Below, piece after piece: positions 1 through 6,535 of a stretch of 13,825 bases of DNA; the first letter of the stretch is position 1; each line of letters starts with the position of its first letter. The DNA lies in assembly GCA_934635515.1 (NCBI GenBank), contig CAKTZK010000041.1, positions 1 through 13,825 on the forward strand, in the 5' to 3' direction. A program made the position numbers and the translations under genes. Origin of the DNA: an uncultured Oscillospiraceae bacterium (GTDB lineage: Bacteria; Bacillota_A; Clostridia; Oscillospirales; Oscillospiraceae). The notes under the pieces are model-generated. The model was not told where the DNA came from. It did not search any database and worked only from the letters and a program-made list of their open reading frames with translations.

Positions 1-54
1 TTTCGAGGAAGTGCCCCGATTGGCGGCCACGACAGTGGCTGGGACTCGGCTGGC

Positions 55-120
55 ACGACGGTGGGCAGGCTGTCAGCCGTCAGGCTGACTGAGGGATCGA
101 CGTGACTGAGGGGCCGCCCC
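55..120. repeat. partial dispersed palindromic repeat
   Basis: The stretch contains a perfect 7-bp inverted repeat, GTCAGCC at 72-78 and GGCTGAC at 83-89 with loop GTCA, followed by GACTGAGGGATCG and GACTGAGGGGCCG, which repeat the motif GACTGAGGG. The look is that of the GC-rich dispersed intergenic repeats that are frequent in Oscillospirales (recognition from memory, not searched). No reading frame in 1-137 has a credible start or runs into a recognisable protein. I see no other feature at the left edge. Confidence 0.4.
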
Positions 121-137
121 ACCATCTCTGCATAAGG

Positions 138-186
138 AAAAAGCACCCCGCTCCCCGGCAGCTCTCCTGCCCGGTAAGCGGGGTGC
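138..186 (-). terminator. intrinsic terminator of the 211-846 lipoprotein gene
   Basis: Stem GCACCCCGCT (143-152) pairs perfectly with AGCGGGGTGC (177-186). An inner CCGGCAG/CTGCCCGG pairing extends it. On the minus strand the stem is followed by a run of five T (138-142). It lies 25 bases after the stop of the minus-strand lipoprotein gene. The plus-strand side is followed by ATTTCGTTTT, so it may also stop transcription entering from the left. Confidence 0.85.
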
Positions 187-210
187 ATTTCGTTTTCTCT
201 GCCGCCGGAT

Positions 211-846
211 TTACAGGCCCTTGAAGGCGGCCAGAATGTCGGCGGGGCTGTCGTCCGTGTAGGTGACGGCCGTGACCACGGCCACATAGTTGCCCACCTT
301 CACGCAGGCCAGCACCTCCTCCAGGGGGATGCCCTGCACCTGGGCGGAAATGGTGATGGCGTAGTGCTCCGCCCCGGCAAAGGGCAGGGTGGTCTTGTCC
401 AGCTGGATGTCGGTGAATCCTGCGGCGGCCAACTGGTCGGGCAGGGCCTCCATGGAAGCATCCACGTAGGCGCTCTCGTCCATTTTAGAGCCGTTGGCCG
501 CTCCCAGATTCTCCACCGTCACGTTCACCGTGGCGTAGTCGTCCCGGATGGCGTACATCTCGACGGCGGTCTGCTGGCTGTCCAGCAGCTTGTTGATGGT
601 CTCGTTGTCCAGGGCTTCGGCCACCTGGCCGGTGAGCTGGGAGATCTGCTCGGCGGTGTAGTAGGTCCAGCCGAAGTCCTCCTCCAGAGTCACGGCGAAG
701 CCGAAATACTCGTTGGTGTAGGTGCTGCCGTCGATCTTCCCGGCGGTGTAGGGCTTGGCGTCCGGCTCCTTGCTGCCGCAGGCCGCCAGGCTCAGAGCCA
801 TCAGCACGCACAGGGCCAGCGCGGCCAGTCGGGTCATCTTTTTCAT
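211..846 (-). CDS. lipoprotein of unknown function (211 aa)
   Basis: This is an exported lipoprotein. The N-terminus MKKMTRLAAL is followed by a hydrophobic stretch and a lipobox LAAC with the acylated Cys at residue 23, then a polar GSKEPDAK linker. The mature part (about residues 40-211) begins with YTNEYFGFAVTLEEDFGW. That opening resembles the PsbP/Mog1-like pattern seen in many Firmicute lipoproteins of unknown role, but I cannot assign a family firmly. The ATG at 846 has AGGAG at 855-859 with 8-base spacing. A consensus promoter lies 60 bases upstream and a terminator follows, so the gene is probably monocistronic. No partner gene lies nearby. The protein call is firm; the function is unknown. 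Confidence 0.85.
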   Translation of the reverse strand: MKKMTRLAALALCVLMALSLAACGSKEPDAKPYTAGKIDGSTYTNEYFGFAVTLEEDFGWTYYTAEQISQLTGQVAEALDNETINKLLDSQQTAVEMYAIRDDYATVNVTVENLGAANGSKMDESAYVDASMEALPDQLAAAGFTDIQLDKTTLPFAGAEHYAITISAQVQGIPLEEVLACVKVGNYVAVVTAVTYTDDSPADILAAFKGL

Positions 847-906
847 TTTTCATTCTCCTGTTTTCGTTAGTAATAGGGACTCGCTGAGACGAGTATAGCA
901 TGGAAT

Positions 907-936
907 ATTATACGCCATACCAGCCTTTCTTGTAAA
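907..936 (-). promoter_or_regulatory. sigma-A promoter for the 211-846 lipoprotein
   Basis: Read on the minus strand, a -35 TTTACA (931-936) is followed after 18 bases by a perfect -10 TATAAT (907-912). The start codon is at 846, giving a leader of about 55 bases. A second -10-like TATACT lies further downstream at about 893-898 but has no matching -35. Confidence 0.7.
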
Positions 937-1105
937 GGGTGGTTTTGTGTGCATACATATTTTATGTTTGTGTTGCATAAGGACATTTGTTTCTTGCGCT
1001 GTGTGGGATACGCTCCTGCACGGCGTTTTTGTTTTTCGCCCGGCTGCCCGGGGGCCCCGGCCCCCGGCGTGGCTGCGGTGAAAACAATATAAAGGAGAAG
1101 GAAGA

Positions 1106-1495
1106 ATGAAAAAGAGACTTGGCGCGCTGCTGCTGGCAGTAATGATGGTAATGGGCATCGCCCTGCTGGCGGGATGCAGCCAAAAAAATCCACTGGTCGG
1201 AACCTGGGAAGCCCTCGATGGCGAAGACTTTGATTTCGGGGGATGTACCCTGTATATGAAGTTTAACAAGGACGGCCAGTGGGTAATATGGCTGGAGGAT
1301 GCAAACGGCGAAAAAATTTCGGGAGTGCAGGATACAGGCACATATTCTGTCGATGGAAATACTTTAATCATTATCAAGGATTCAGATTCCTACTATGACG
1401 ACCCCAATGAATACACCTATAAGATTTCGGGAAATAATCTTTCTCTAACAGGCATCAACATTGATGACTGGTCCAAGTTCAAACGCGTGCGGTAA
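1106..1495 (+). CDS. small lipoprotein, lipocalin-like/DUF5640-like (129 aa)
   Basis: The signal sequence MKKRLGALLLAV carries a lipobox LAGC with Cys at residue 24. The mature domain opens with NPLVGTWEAL and continues with alternating beta-strand segments (CTLYMKFNKDGQWVIW, TGTYSVDGNTLIII, YTYKISGNNLSLTG). This pattern is typical of small lipocalin-like or DUF5640-type lipoproteins in Clostridia, recognised from memory and only moderately sure. The ATG has AAAGGAGAAGGA just upstream. The coding sequence is visibly more A/T-rich and uses more A/T-ending codons than its neighbours. No convincing promoter or T-tailed terminator was found; the next bases downstream are palindromic repeats. The function is unknown, probably at the outer face of the membrane. 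Confidence 0.85.
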   Translation: MKKRLGALLLAVMMVMGIALLAGCSQKNPLVGTWEALDGEDFDFGGCTLYMKFNKDGQWVIWLEDANGEKISGVQDTGTYSVDGNTLIIIKDSDSYYDDPNEYTYKISGNNLSLTGINIDDWSKFKRVR

Positions 1496-1504
1496 AAATT
1501 ATCC

Positions 1505-1860
1505 GTAGGGGCGGGGTTCTACCCCGCCCTTCGGCAACTACCGCACTTTCGGCAGGGCACGCGGGCCCTGCCCTACAAAAATATAATGTAGGGCGGGACC
1601 CATGTGTCCCGCCGCACAATGCACCACCAATAATACGCCCGTACCGCACCCCAGGTAATGCGGTGGGCACGGGGCGTCGAGGACGCCGCCCCCTACGAAA
1701 TTTTATCGGTAAACGGTGCGTAGGGGTCGGCCTCCCGGACGACCCGAAACCGGGCTTGCACCGCATCCCTTGCCGCTCCGTAGGGGCGACCCTCGCGGTC
1801 GCCCGCCCATTGCACCTCTTGTAACGCTTCCGTAGGGGCCGATGCCTACATCGGCCCGCC
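1505..1860. repeat. array of GTAGGGG-flanked palindromic repeats (seven modules)
   Basis: Seven GC-rich hairpin modules follow one another. Stems are at 1510-1517 with ACCCCGCC after loop TCT; 1552-1558/1565-1571 (GCAGGGC/GCCCTGC); 1592-1599/1606-1613 (GGCGGGAC/GTCCCGCC); 1673-1678/1682-1687 (GGCGTC/GACGCC); 1724-1729/1740-1745 (GGGTCG/CGACCC); 1784-1791/1797-1804 (GGGCGACC/GGTCGCCC); and 1836-1844/1849-1857 (GGGCCGATG/CATCGGCCC). Most carry a constant flank GTAGGG(G) (1505, 1588, 1720, 1780, 1832, and in reverse near 1575 and 1690). The last two share a tail CCGCCCA-NN-GCA-NN-TCTTGTAA. The stems differ in sequence but stay self-complementary. No transposase is present, and no gene is seen in the whole 1496-2021 interval. 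Confidence 0.8.
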
Positions 1861-1880
1861 CACCGCATTTCTTGTAATCT

Positions 1881-1920
1881 GTCATTGCGAAGCCAGTGCG
1901 CACACTGGCTGTGGCAATCC
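1881..1920. repeat. 40-bp palindromic repeat, second family, copy 1
   Basis: This 40-bp unit is bounded by GTCATTGC and GGCAATCC. The inner stem AGCCAGTG (1891-1898) pairs with CACTGGCT (1903-1910). The outer arms ATTGC and GCAAT also pair. It belongs to the same family as the inverted copy at 1952-1991. Confidence 0.8.
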
Positions 1921-1951
1921 GTTCTCTCCGGCCCTTGCACAAGGGTATTAC

Positions 1952-1991
1952 GGATTCCCACGACCAGTTTGAGAACTGGTCTCGGAATGAC
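1952..1991. repeat. 40-bp palindromic repeat, second family, copy 2 (inverted)
   Basis: This is the same 40-bp unit as 1881-1920 in the opposite orientation, with inner stem GACCAGTT (1962-1969) and AACTGGTC (1974-1981) and outer arms ATTCC/GGAAT. Several base-pair positions differ from copy 1 but are changed on both arms, so pairing is kept. A fragment of a third copy, GTGGCAATCCGT, lies at 2004-2015, just before the stop of the permease gene. No separate T-tailed terminator is seen for the metal-uptake operon, so this hairpin may be the only structure available to end it. Confidence 0.75.
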
Positions 1992-2021
1992 ATGCAGGGA
2001 CTTGTGGCAATCCGTCTCCTT

Positions 2022-2837
2022 TTAACTTCTCCCCCTTATCCGTCCCACAACCGTCGCCGCCAAAAACGCCGCCAGGGAGGTCACCACCACCGATGCGCCC
2101 ACGGGCAGGCTCAGCAGGTACGACCCCGTCAGCCCCACGCAGAAGCACACCACCGACAGGCACCCTGCCAGCACCACCACGCCCAAAAAGCTCTTTTTCA
2201 GCCGCATGGCCGTCAGGGCCGGGAAAATCACCAGGCTGGAGATGAGCATGGCGCCCATGAGCCGCATACCCAGCACGATGGTCAGGGCCGTCAGTACCGC
2301 CAGCAGGGTGTTGTACACCCCCACTTTCATCCCCGTGGCCCGGGAAAAGCTCTCGTCAAAGGTGATGGCGAATAATTGATGGTAAAACAGCCCGAACAGC
2401 ACCAAAACCGCCACAGACACGCCGATGCTCAAGGCCACATCCGCCCGGCTCAGGGCCAGGATGGAGCCGAACATATAGCTGTCCACATCGGTGGTCATGC
2501 CGGTGGTAAGGCTGGTGACAATGATACCGATGGCCAGGGCCGAGGCGGAGACAACCGCAATGGCGGCGTCGGCCCCCAGGCGGCTCTGCTCTGTCATCCG
2601 CAGCAGCCCCAGGGCCGCAAGGACCACCACCGGGATGGAAACCGGTAGCGGCGCCCACCCGCAGGCCACCGCCACCGACAGCGCCCCGAAGGACACATGG
2701 CTCAGGCCGTCGCCGATCATGGAGTACCGCTTCAGCACCAGGGGAACGCCCAGAAGCGCCGCGCATACCGACACCAAAATCCCTACCACGAAGGCCCGGA
2801 CAATGAACGGATAGGTAAACATTTCCAATAAAATCAT
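2022..2837 (-). CDS. zinc/manganese-type ABC transporter permease (271 aa)
   Basis: This is the membrane subunit of an ABC-3 family metal importer. It is almost wholly hydrophobic, with about eight predicted membrane spans. The family-typical early region LLGVPLVLKRYSMIGDGLSHVSFGALSV (in pieces, residues about 28-55) matches the ZnuB/AdcB/MtsB pattern with its conserved GDxLSH. The length is normal for the family. It is the last gene of the operon. Its ATG overlaps the ATPase stop in an ATGA (2834-2837), implying translational coupling. Zinc is favoured over manganese only because the binding protein has a His-rich loop and a Fur-family regulator leads the operon. Confidence 0.93.
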   Translation of the reverse strand: MILLEMFTYPFIVRAFVVGILVSVCAALLGVPLVLKRYSMIGDGLSHVSFGALSVAVACGWAPLPVSIPVVVLAALGLLRMTEQSRLGADAAIAVVSASALAIGIIVTSLTTGMTTDVDSYMFGSILALSRADVALSIGVSVAVLVLFGLFYHQLFAITFDESFSRATGMKVGVYNTLLAVLTALTIVLGMRLMGAMLISSLVIFPALTAMRLKKSFLGVVVLAGCLSVVCFCVGLTGSYLLSLPVGASVVVTSLAAFLAATVVGRIRGRS

Positions 2838-3547
2838 GCCCCCGCACCTCCGAATCGCCGGCCCATGGAGGAGTGAAGATATGCCTCCACCGTGCCGAAA
2901 AAGTGCTGTCCCTGCCCGGCGTGGAGGATATAGTCCCCGTAGCGCAGGGCGTTTTCTATGTCGTGGGTCACCATGACGATGGCGATGCCCTCGGTCTTGT
3001 TGAGGTAGGCCAGGGTACGGTAGAGGTCCTGGGCGGCGGCGGGGTCCAGACCCGTCACCGGCTCATCCAGGATCAGCAGCTCCCCGGCGGCGCACAGGGC
3101 CCGGGCCAGGAGTACCCGCTGCTGCTGGCCGCCGGATAGCTCCCGGTAGCAGCGATCCTTCAGCTCCAGAATGCCCAGCTTCCCCATGTTCATCAGGGCC
3201 CGGGCCTTTTGCTCCGGCGTGTAGAGCAGCCGGTGGCCGCCTGCGCCGAGAAAGCCCGAGCGCACCACCTCCGTCACCGTGGCGGGAAAGTCCTTTTGGG
3301 CCCGGGTCTGCTGGGGCAGGTAGCCGATGGCCCCGCCGGAAAGGCTCCCGCCCCGCTCAATGCGGCCCGACAGGGGAGGCAGCAGACCCAGCAGGCTTTT
3401 GAGCAGCGTGGACTTGCCGGAGCCGTTTTCTCCCACAATGCAGATGTAGTCTCCCCGGCACACCTGGAAATCCAGATGCTCCCAAATGGCCTTGCCCTCG
3501 TAGCCCAGGCTGGCGTCCCGGCAGGCCAGTAAAATTTCCTTATTCAT
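2834..3547 (-). CDS. metal ABC transporter ATP-binding protein (237 aa)
   Basis: This is the ATPase of the metal importer, a cytoplasmic subunit that powers uptake through the permease encoded next. All motifs are present: Walker A GENGSGKST (39-47), Q-loop YLPQQ (Q79), signature LSGGQQQR (137-144), Walker B LLILDEP (157-163) and the switch His in VTHD (H195). This composition and length fit ZnuC/AdcC-type ATPases. The start ATG at 3547 directly abuts the stop of the binding-protein gene (TGA at 3548-3550), with GAGGGGAT as ribosome binding site inside that gene's end. The last bases overlap the permease start. Zinc specificity is inferred from operon partners. Confidence 0.94.
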   Translation of the reverse strand: MNKEILLACRDASLGYEGKAIWEHLDFQVCRGDYICIVGENGSGKSTLLKSLLGLLPPLSGRIERGGSLSGGAIGYLPQQTRAQKDFPATVTEVVRSGFLGAGGHRLLYTPEQKARALMNMGKLGILELKDRCYRELSGGQQQRVLLARALCAAGELLILDEPVTGLDPAAAQDLYRTLAYLNKTEGIAIVMVTHDIENALRYGDYILHAGQGQHFFGTVEAYLHSSMGRRFGGAGA

Positions 3548-4507
3548 TCAGCATATCCCCTCTCGCAGCGCCGCCACATTCCGGCGCATCAGGCTCAAAT
3601 ATCCCTCTCCCGCGTCCCAATCCGCTTTGGAGACGGTCTGACAGGAGTAAAAGGTCACCACCTTCGCCCCTGTGGTTTCAGCGATGGCCTCGGCCACCTT
3701 TTGACTGCTCAGCTCCAGGGCATACACCACGGGAATTTGCTCCTGGCGCACCTTGTCAATGAGAAATTTCAGGGTGTAGAGAGACGGCTCCGTGTCCGAC
3801 GAACACCCGTGAAAGGCCGCCCGGTAGTTAAGGCCGTATTCCCGGCAGAAGTAGAGCAGCGGAAAGCGGTCGCCGAATACCAACAGATCCCGCTTTTTCT
3901 CGCTGACCACCTGCCGGAATGCCGCGTCCAGGTCGGAAAGCTCCTGCAAATAGGCCGCCAGGTTGGCCTGAAAATCCGCTGCGTGGGCAGGGTCGGCGGC
4001 GCACAGGGCGTCGCAGATGGCCCGGCACAGCTTCTCGGCCTCCACCGGGGAGGTCCAGATATGCTCGTCATACTCTATGTCGTCGCTGTCCAGTTGGTGT
4101 CCGTCATGGTTGTGGTCGTGCCCGTCATGGTCCAAAGGCTCCTCCTCCAGGGTGTCGGCGTAGTCCATCATGCGCAGCACCGTGGGGATGCTCTCCCCGG
4201 CGGAGTCCAGGATCTGGTCTACCCACTGCTCCCCCTCACCGCCGTTGTAGACGAATACATCCGCCCGGCTCACCCGGATCACATCCGCCGGGGTGGGCTC
4301 GAAGCTGTGGGCCTCCCGCCCGGCGGCCACCAGCAGCCGGGGCTCCACCCACTCCCCGCCGATGACCCGGACAAAATCATAATAGGGGAACAGGGAGCAC
4401 ACCACCGAGAGCTTGCCGCTGTCTGTTTTATCCTCCGCCGGGGCGCAGGCGCACAGGCTCAGGACCATAGCCGCCGAGAGGAACAGGGCTAAAATACGCC
4501 TTCTCAT
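3548..4507 (-). CDS. metal ABC transporter substrate-binding lipoprotein, ZnuA-like (319 aa)
   Basis: This is the extracytoplasmic metal-capture protein of the importer (cluster A-I family). The frame is open further upstream to 4654, but the start chosen is the ATG at 4507. It gives MRRRILALFLSAAM with a lipobox ending at Cys21, has GGAG upstream, and overlaps the regulator's stop as ATGA. Probable metal ligands are H67 in GREAHSFEPTP, H149 in DEHIWTSP and H233 in AFHG. A His/Asp-rich loop DHDGHDHNHDGH (126-137) lies between them, the hallmark of zinc-type binding proteins. The C-terminus YLSLMRRNVAALREG is also family-typical. The Zn preference is an inference from the loop and the regulator. 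Confidence 0.93.
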   Translation of the reverse strand: MRRRILALFLSAAMVLSLCACAPAEDKTDSGKLSVVCSLFPYYDFVRVIGGEWVEPRLLVAAGREAHSFEPTPADVIRVSRADVFVYNGGEGEQWVDQILDSAGESIPTVLRMMDYADTLEEEPLDHDGHDHNHDGHQLDSDDIEYDEHIWTSPVEAEKLCRAICDALCAADPAHAADFQANLAAYLQELSDLDAAFRQVVSEKKRDLLVFGDRFPLLYFCREYGLNYRAAFHGCSSDTEPSLYTLKFLIDKVRQEQIPVVYALELSSQKVAEAIAETTGAKVVTFYSCQTVSKADWDAGEGYLSLMRRNVAALREGIC

Positions 4508-4902
4508 TTCTCCGCCTCCCGGCATTTTTCGCACAGGCCGTAAAACATCGTCCGCCGGGGGTTGATGGCAAACCCGTGGCCCTCCAGCAGGTGGTCGTAC
4601 AACTCCCCCAGGTGGGAGCAGTCCATGTGGAAAATGGCGCCGCAGCCCTCGCACTGGAGCAGGAAGCAGTCGGTGTGGCGGGCCTTGTCGCAGTATTGGT
4701 AGCAGGCCCCCTCGTCGGTGAGCAGCTTGTGGACCTTACCCTGGGAAACCAGCTTTTCAAGCTGCCGGTACACGGTGCTCAGGCCCACGGATTGGCCGTC
4801 CTGCCGCAGCCTTTGCGCCAGCTCCATAGCCGTAGCCCGCCCGCCGGGACAGGAGGCGATGCAATTCAAAACCGCCGCCTGCTGCCGGGTCATGTAGGAC
4901 AT
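4504..4902 (-). CDS. Fur-family metal-responsive repressor, probably Zur-like (132 aa)
   Basis: This is a DNA-binding repressor of the Fur/Zur/PerR family. The N-terminal winged helix includes MTRQQAAVLNCI and the recognition segment SVGLSTVYRQLEKL (38-51). The C-terminal dimer domain has two CxxC structural zinc sites, C84/C87 (CEGCG) and C124/C127 (CEKC), plus His/Asp candidates H76, H92, D94 and H109 (HGF). The ATG at 4902 has AGGGGGG with 6-base spacing. The gene leads the uptake operon, and a palindromic operator overlaps its promoter, so autoregulation with the transporter is likely. The metal sensed cannot be read from sequence alone. Zinc is inferred from the ZnuA-like partner. Confidence 0.92.
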   Translation of the reverse strand: MSYMTRQQAAVLNCIASCPGGRATAMELAQRLRQDGQSVGLSTVYRQLEKLVSQGKVHKLLTDEGACYQYCDKARHTDCFLLQCEGCGAIFHMDCSHLGELYDHLLEGHGFAINPRRTMFYGLCEKCREAEK

Positions 4903-4918
4903 AGAGATCCCCCCTAAA

Positions 4919-4943
4919 TTTGAAAATGATTATCGTTTTCAAA
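4919..4943. promoter_or_regulatory. Fur/Zur-type operator
   Basis: Arms TTTGAAAA (4919-4926) and TTTTCAAA (4936-4943) form a perfect 8-bp inverted repeat around TGATTATCG, a 25-bp site. It resembles Fur-superfamily boxes (GATAAT-like core). It touches the -10 element and covers the probable transcription start of the metal operon, as expected for a repressor site. Confidence 0.75.
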
Positions 4944-4970
4944 TTATAGCGGATTTTTGAGGTTTGTCAA
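4943..4970 (-). promoter_or_regulatory. sigma-A promoter of the metal uptake operon
   Basis: On the minus strand a consensus -35 TTGACA (4965-4970) and a consensus -10 TATAAT (4943-4948) are separated by 16 bases. This is the strongest-looking promoter in the window. The operator at 4919-4943 overlaps its last base and the start region. Confidence 0.85.
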
Positions 4971-5022
4971 GGGGGAGAATGAAGGAGGAAAGTGGAAAGA
5001 TAGGATAGCGCAAAAAATGCTT

Positions 5023-5166
5023 CCTTGCCTAAAGGGAGGGGGACCAACCGAAGGGTGATGGAGGGATTCCGTGCGGGGTAAAAGGTAATTCCTTTGCTGT
5101 GCGTTCGTGCGTGGAAGAATCCCCCAGTCGGCTTCGCCGACAGCCCCCTTTAAGCAAGGGGGCCGA
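5023..5166. repeat. imperfect long fold-back repeat (MITE-like)
   Basis: The left side CTTGCCTAAAGGGAGGGG and the right side CCCCCTTTAAGCAAGGGGG are imperfect inverted copies about 115 bases apart. Inside them GGAGGGATTCC faces GAATCCCCC, and the right half contains a small hairpin GTCGGCTTCGCCGAC. The unit resembles short non-autonomous dispersed elements common in gut Clostridia (from memory). No open frame inside looks protein-like. Confidence 0.65.
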
Positions 5167-5171
5167 TATTT

Positions 5172-5348
5172 CCGTAGGGCGGGCTGCCCCCAGCCCGCCG
5201 CCCAATACCCGCCGTACCATTCCGGCGGCGTGCCCTCACGCCGCCCTACGCAAGTGTTTCAATATAAATATAGGAGCGGATGCCCCTATCCGCCTGCCAG
5301 ATGATACCCCTTGCACCCCTCCGTAGGGGGCGCTCCGCACATCGCCGC
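5172..5348. repeat. second array of GTAGGG-flanked palindromic modules
   Basis: Modules: GGCGGGCTG (5178-5186) with CAGCCCGCC (5191-5199), preceded by GTAGGGC; GGCGGCGTG (5224-5232) with CACGCCGCC (5237-5245), followed by CCTACG and so in reverse orientation; GCGGAT (5276-5281) with ATCCGC (5288-5293); and a degenerate GTAGGGGGCGC unit from 5323. The flank and architecture match the array at 1505-1860. The interval 4971-5384 otherwise shows no gene. Confidence 0.7.
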
Positions 5349-5384
5349 CCACCGCGCCCCGTTCCTCAAAAAGACTCCGCTGCG

Positions 5385-5413
5385 TTGACGGCCCTATTTC
5401 TATATGGTATACT
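5385..5413 (+). promoter_or_regulatory. sigma-A promoter of the DUF2804 gene
   Basis: A -35 TTGACG (5385-5390), a 17-base spacer and a -10 TATACT (5408-5413) preceded by TGG (an extended -10) are present. The start codon is 28 bases after the -10, so the leader is short. Confidence 0.8.
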
Positions 5414-5440
5414 TACAAAAAAACAAAAGGGGGACCCAGT

Positions 5441-6469
5441 ATGCAGCATGAGATCACCGCCGCCCAGCCTTTGCTGGACGAAAAAGGCAGCCTGCGCGAG
5501 CCCGGCTTCTGCAAAAAACTCCTGCCCGTCTACCGCCGCCGGAGCATCCGCGCCAGCGCCCTGCGCATCAAGGAGTGGGACTATTATCTCATCAACAATG
5601 GCCGCTTCGCCGTGGCCCTGACCATTGACGACAACGGCTACATGGGCCTGGACTCCATCTCCCTGCTGGATTTTGCGGAGGGCTGGGAAAAAACCAAGAG
5701 CCCCATGCGGGCCTTCCCCATGGGTAAGACCGGCCTGCCGGAGAGCTCGAAAACCGGCGATGTGTCCACCTCCGGCAAGGGCTATCACCTGTCCTTCCGC
5801 CACGAGGGCGCGGACCGGGTGCTGGACTTCCACATGGAGGATTTCCTGGACGGCGCGGCCATTGACGGGCGCATCCGCCTTACCGACGAGCCGGAGGAGA
5901 GCATGGTTATATGCACGCCCTTTGACAAGCCCCGGTACTTCTATTACAACCAAAAAATCAACTGCCTCCGGGCCAGCGGCACCGTCACCCTGGGGGAGCG
6001 GACCTATGTGTTTGACCCGGCGGAGTCCTTTGCCGTGCTGGACTGGGGCCGGGGCGTGTGGACCTACCACAACACCTGGTACTGGGGCAGCGCCAGCGGC
6101 CAGGTGGACGGGGTGCCTTTCGGCTGGAACATCGGCTACGGCTTTGGCGACACCTCCGCCGCCAGCGAAAATATGCTCTTTTACGGCGGCAAGGCCCACA
6201 AATTGAGCCAGGTGACATTTCATATCCCCCAAAAGGACGGGCGGGACGACTTCCTCTCCCCCTGGACCTTCACCTCCGATGACGGGCGGTTTGAGATGGA
6301 CTTCACCCCGGTGCTGGACCGCGCCGCCTGCACGGACTTCAAGCTGCTGAAAAGCGACCAGCACCAGGTCTTTGGCCGCTTCACCGGCACCGCCACCCTG
6401 GACGACGGAACGGTGCTCCGGGTGGAGGACTTCCCGGGCTTTGCGGAAAAAGTGGAAAACAAGTGGTGA
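5441..6469 (+). CDS. DUF2804 domain-containing protein (342 aa)
   Basis: The protein matches the DUF2804 pattern over its whole length: an N-terminal LLDEKGSLREPGF segment, then RIKEWDYYL (42-50), DDNGYMGLDSISLLDF, and the central aromatic-rich block around DWGRGVWTYHNTWYWGSASG. It has no signal peptide or membrane span and is expected to be cytoplasmic. The biochemical role of the family is not established. The fold suggested by strand-rich sequence and the WxWG-type motifs is lipocalin/AttH-like, which is an inference. The ATG has AGGGGGAC upstream. The gene has its own promoter and terminator, so it appears monocistronic. Long open frames on the opposite strand are shadows caused by its high GC third positions. 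Confidence 0.9.
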   Translation: MQHEITAAQPLLDEKGSLREPGFCKKLLPVYRRRSIRASALRIKEWDYYLINNGRFAVALTIDDNGYMGLDSISLLDFAEGWEKTKSPMRAFPMGKTGLPESSKTGDVSTSGKGYHLSFRHEGADRVLDFHMEDFLDGAAIDGRIRLTDEPEESMVICTPFDKPRYFYYNQKINCLRASGTVTLGERTYVFDPAESFAVLDWGRGVWTYHNTWYWGSASGQVDGVPFGWNIGYGFGDTSAASENMLFYGGKAHKLSQVTFHIPQKDGRDDFLSPWTFTSDDGRFEMDFTPVLDRAACTDFKLLKSDQHQVFGRFTGTATLDDGTVLRVEDFPGFAEKVENKW

Positions 6470-6507
6470 TCCCGGCGGAATGAGCGGCCGCCGGACGCCA
6501 CCGAAAG

Positions 6508-6535
6508 GAGAGCGGGCAGTCCCGCTCTCTTTTTC
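6508..6535 (+). terminator. intrinsic terminator of the DUF2804 gene
   Basis: Stem GAGAGCGGG (6508-6516) and CCCGCTCTC (6521-6529), loop CAGT, followed by TTTTTC. It lies 38 bases after the stop codon. Confidence 0.9.

Noticed and set aside
1..137. End of a coding sequence entering from the left
   Set aside because: All three plus-strand frames stop within about 105 bases with Arg/Gly/Ala-rich low-information translations, and a repeat-like palindrome explains the region better.
1048..1067. GC hairpin CCGGGGG/CCCCCGG as a terminator upstream of the 1106 lipoprotein
   Set aside because: No T-run follows on either strand; it may be only a fortuitous GC-rich palindrome or a leader structure.
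1505..2015. A CRISPR array
   Set aside because: The repeats are hairpin units with differing stems, irregular spacing and mixed orientation, with no constant repeat/unique spacer pattern and no cas genes.
4508..4654. An N-terminal extension of the ZnuA-like protein up to 4654
   Set aside because: It lies wholly inside the repressor gene in another frame; the signal peptide and lipobox begin at the ATG at 4507, which has its own ribosome binding site.
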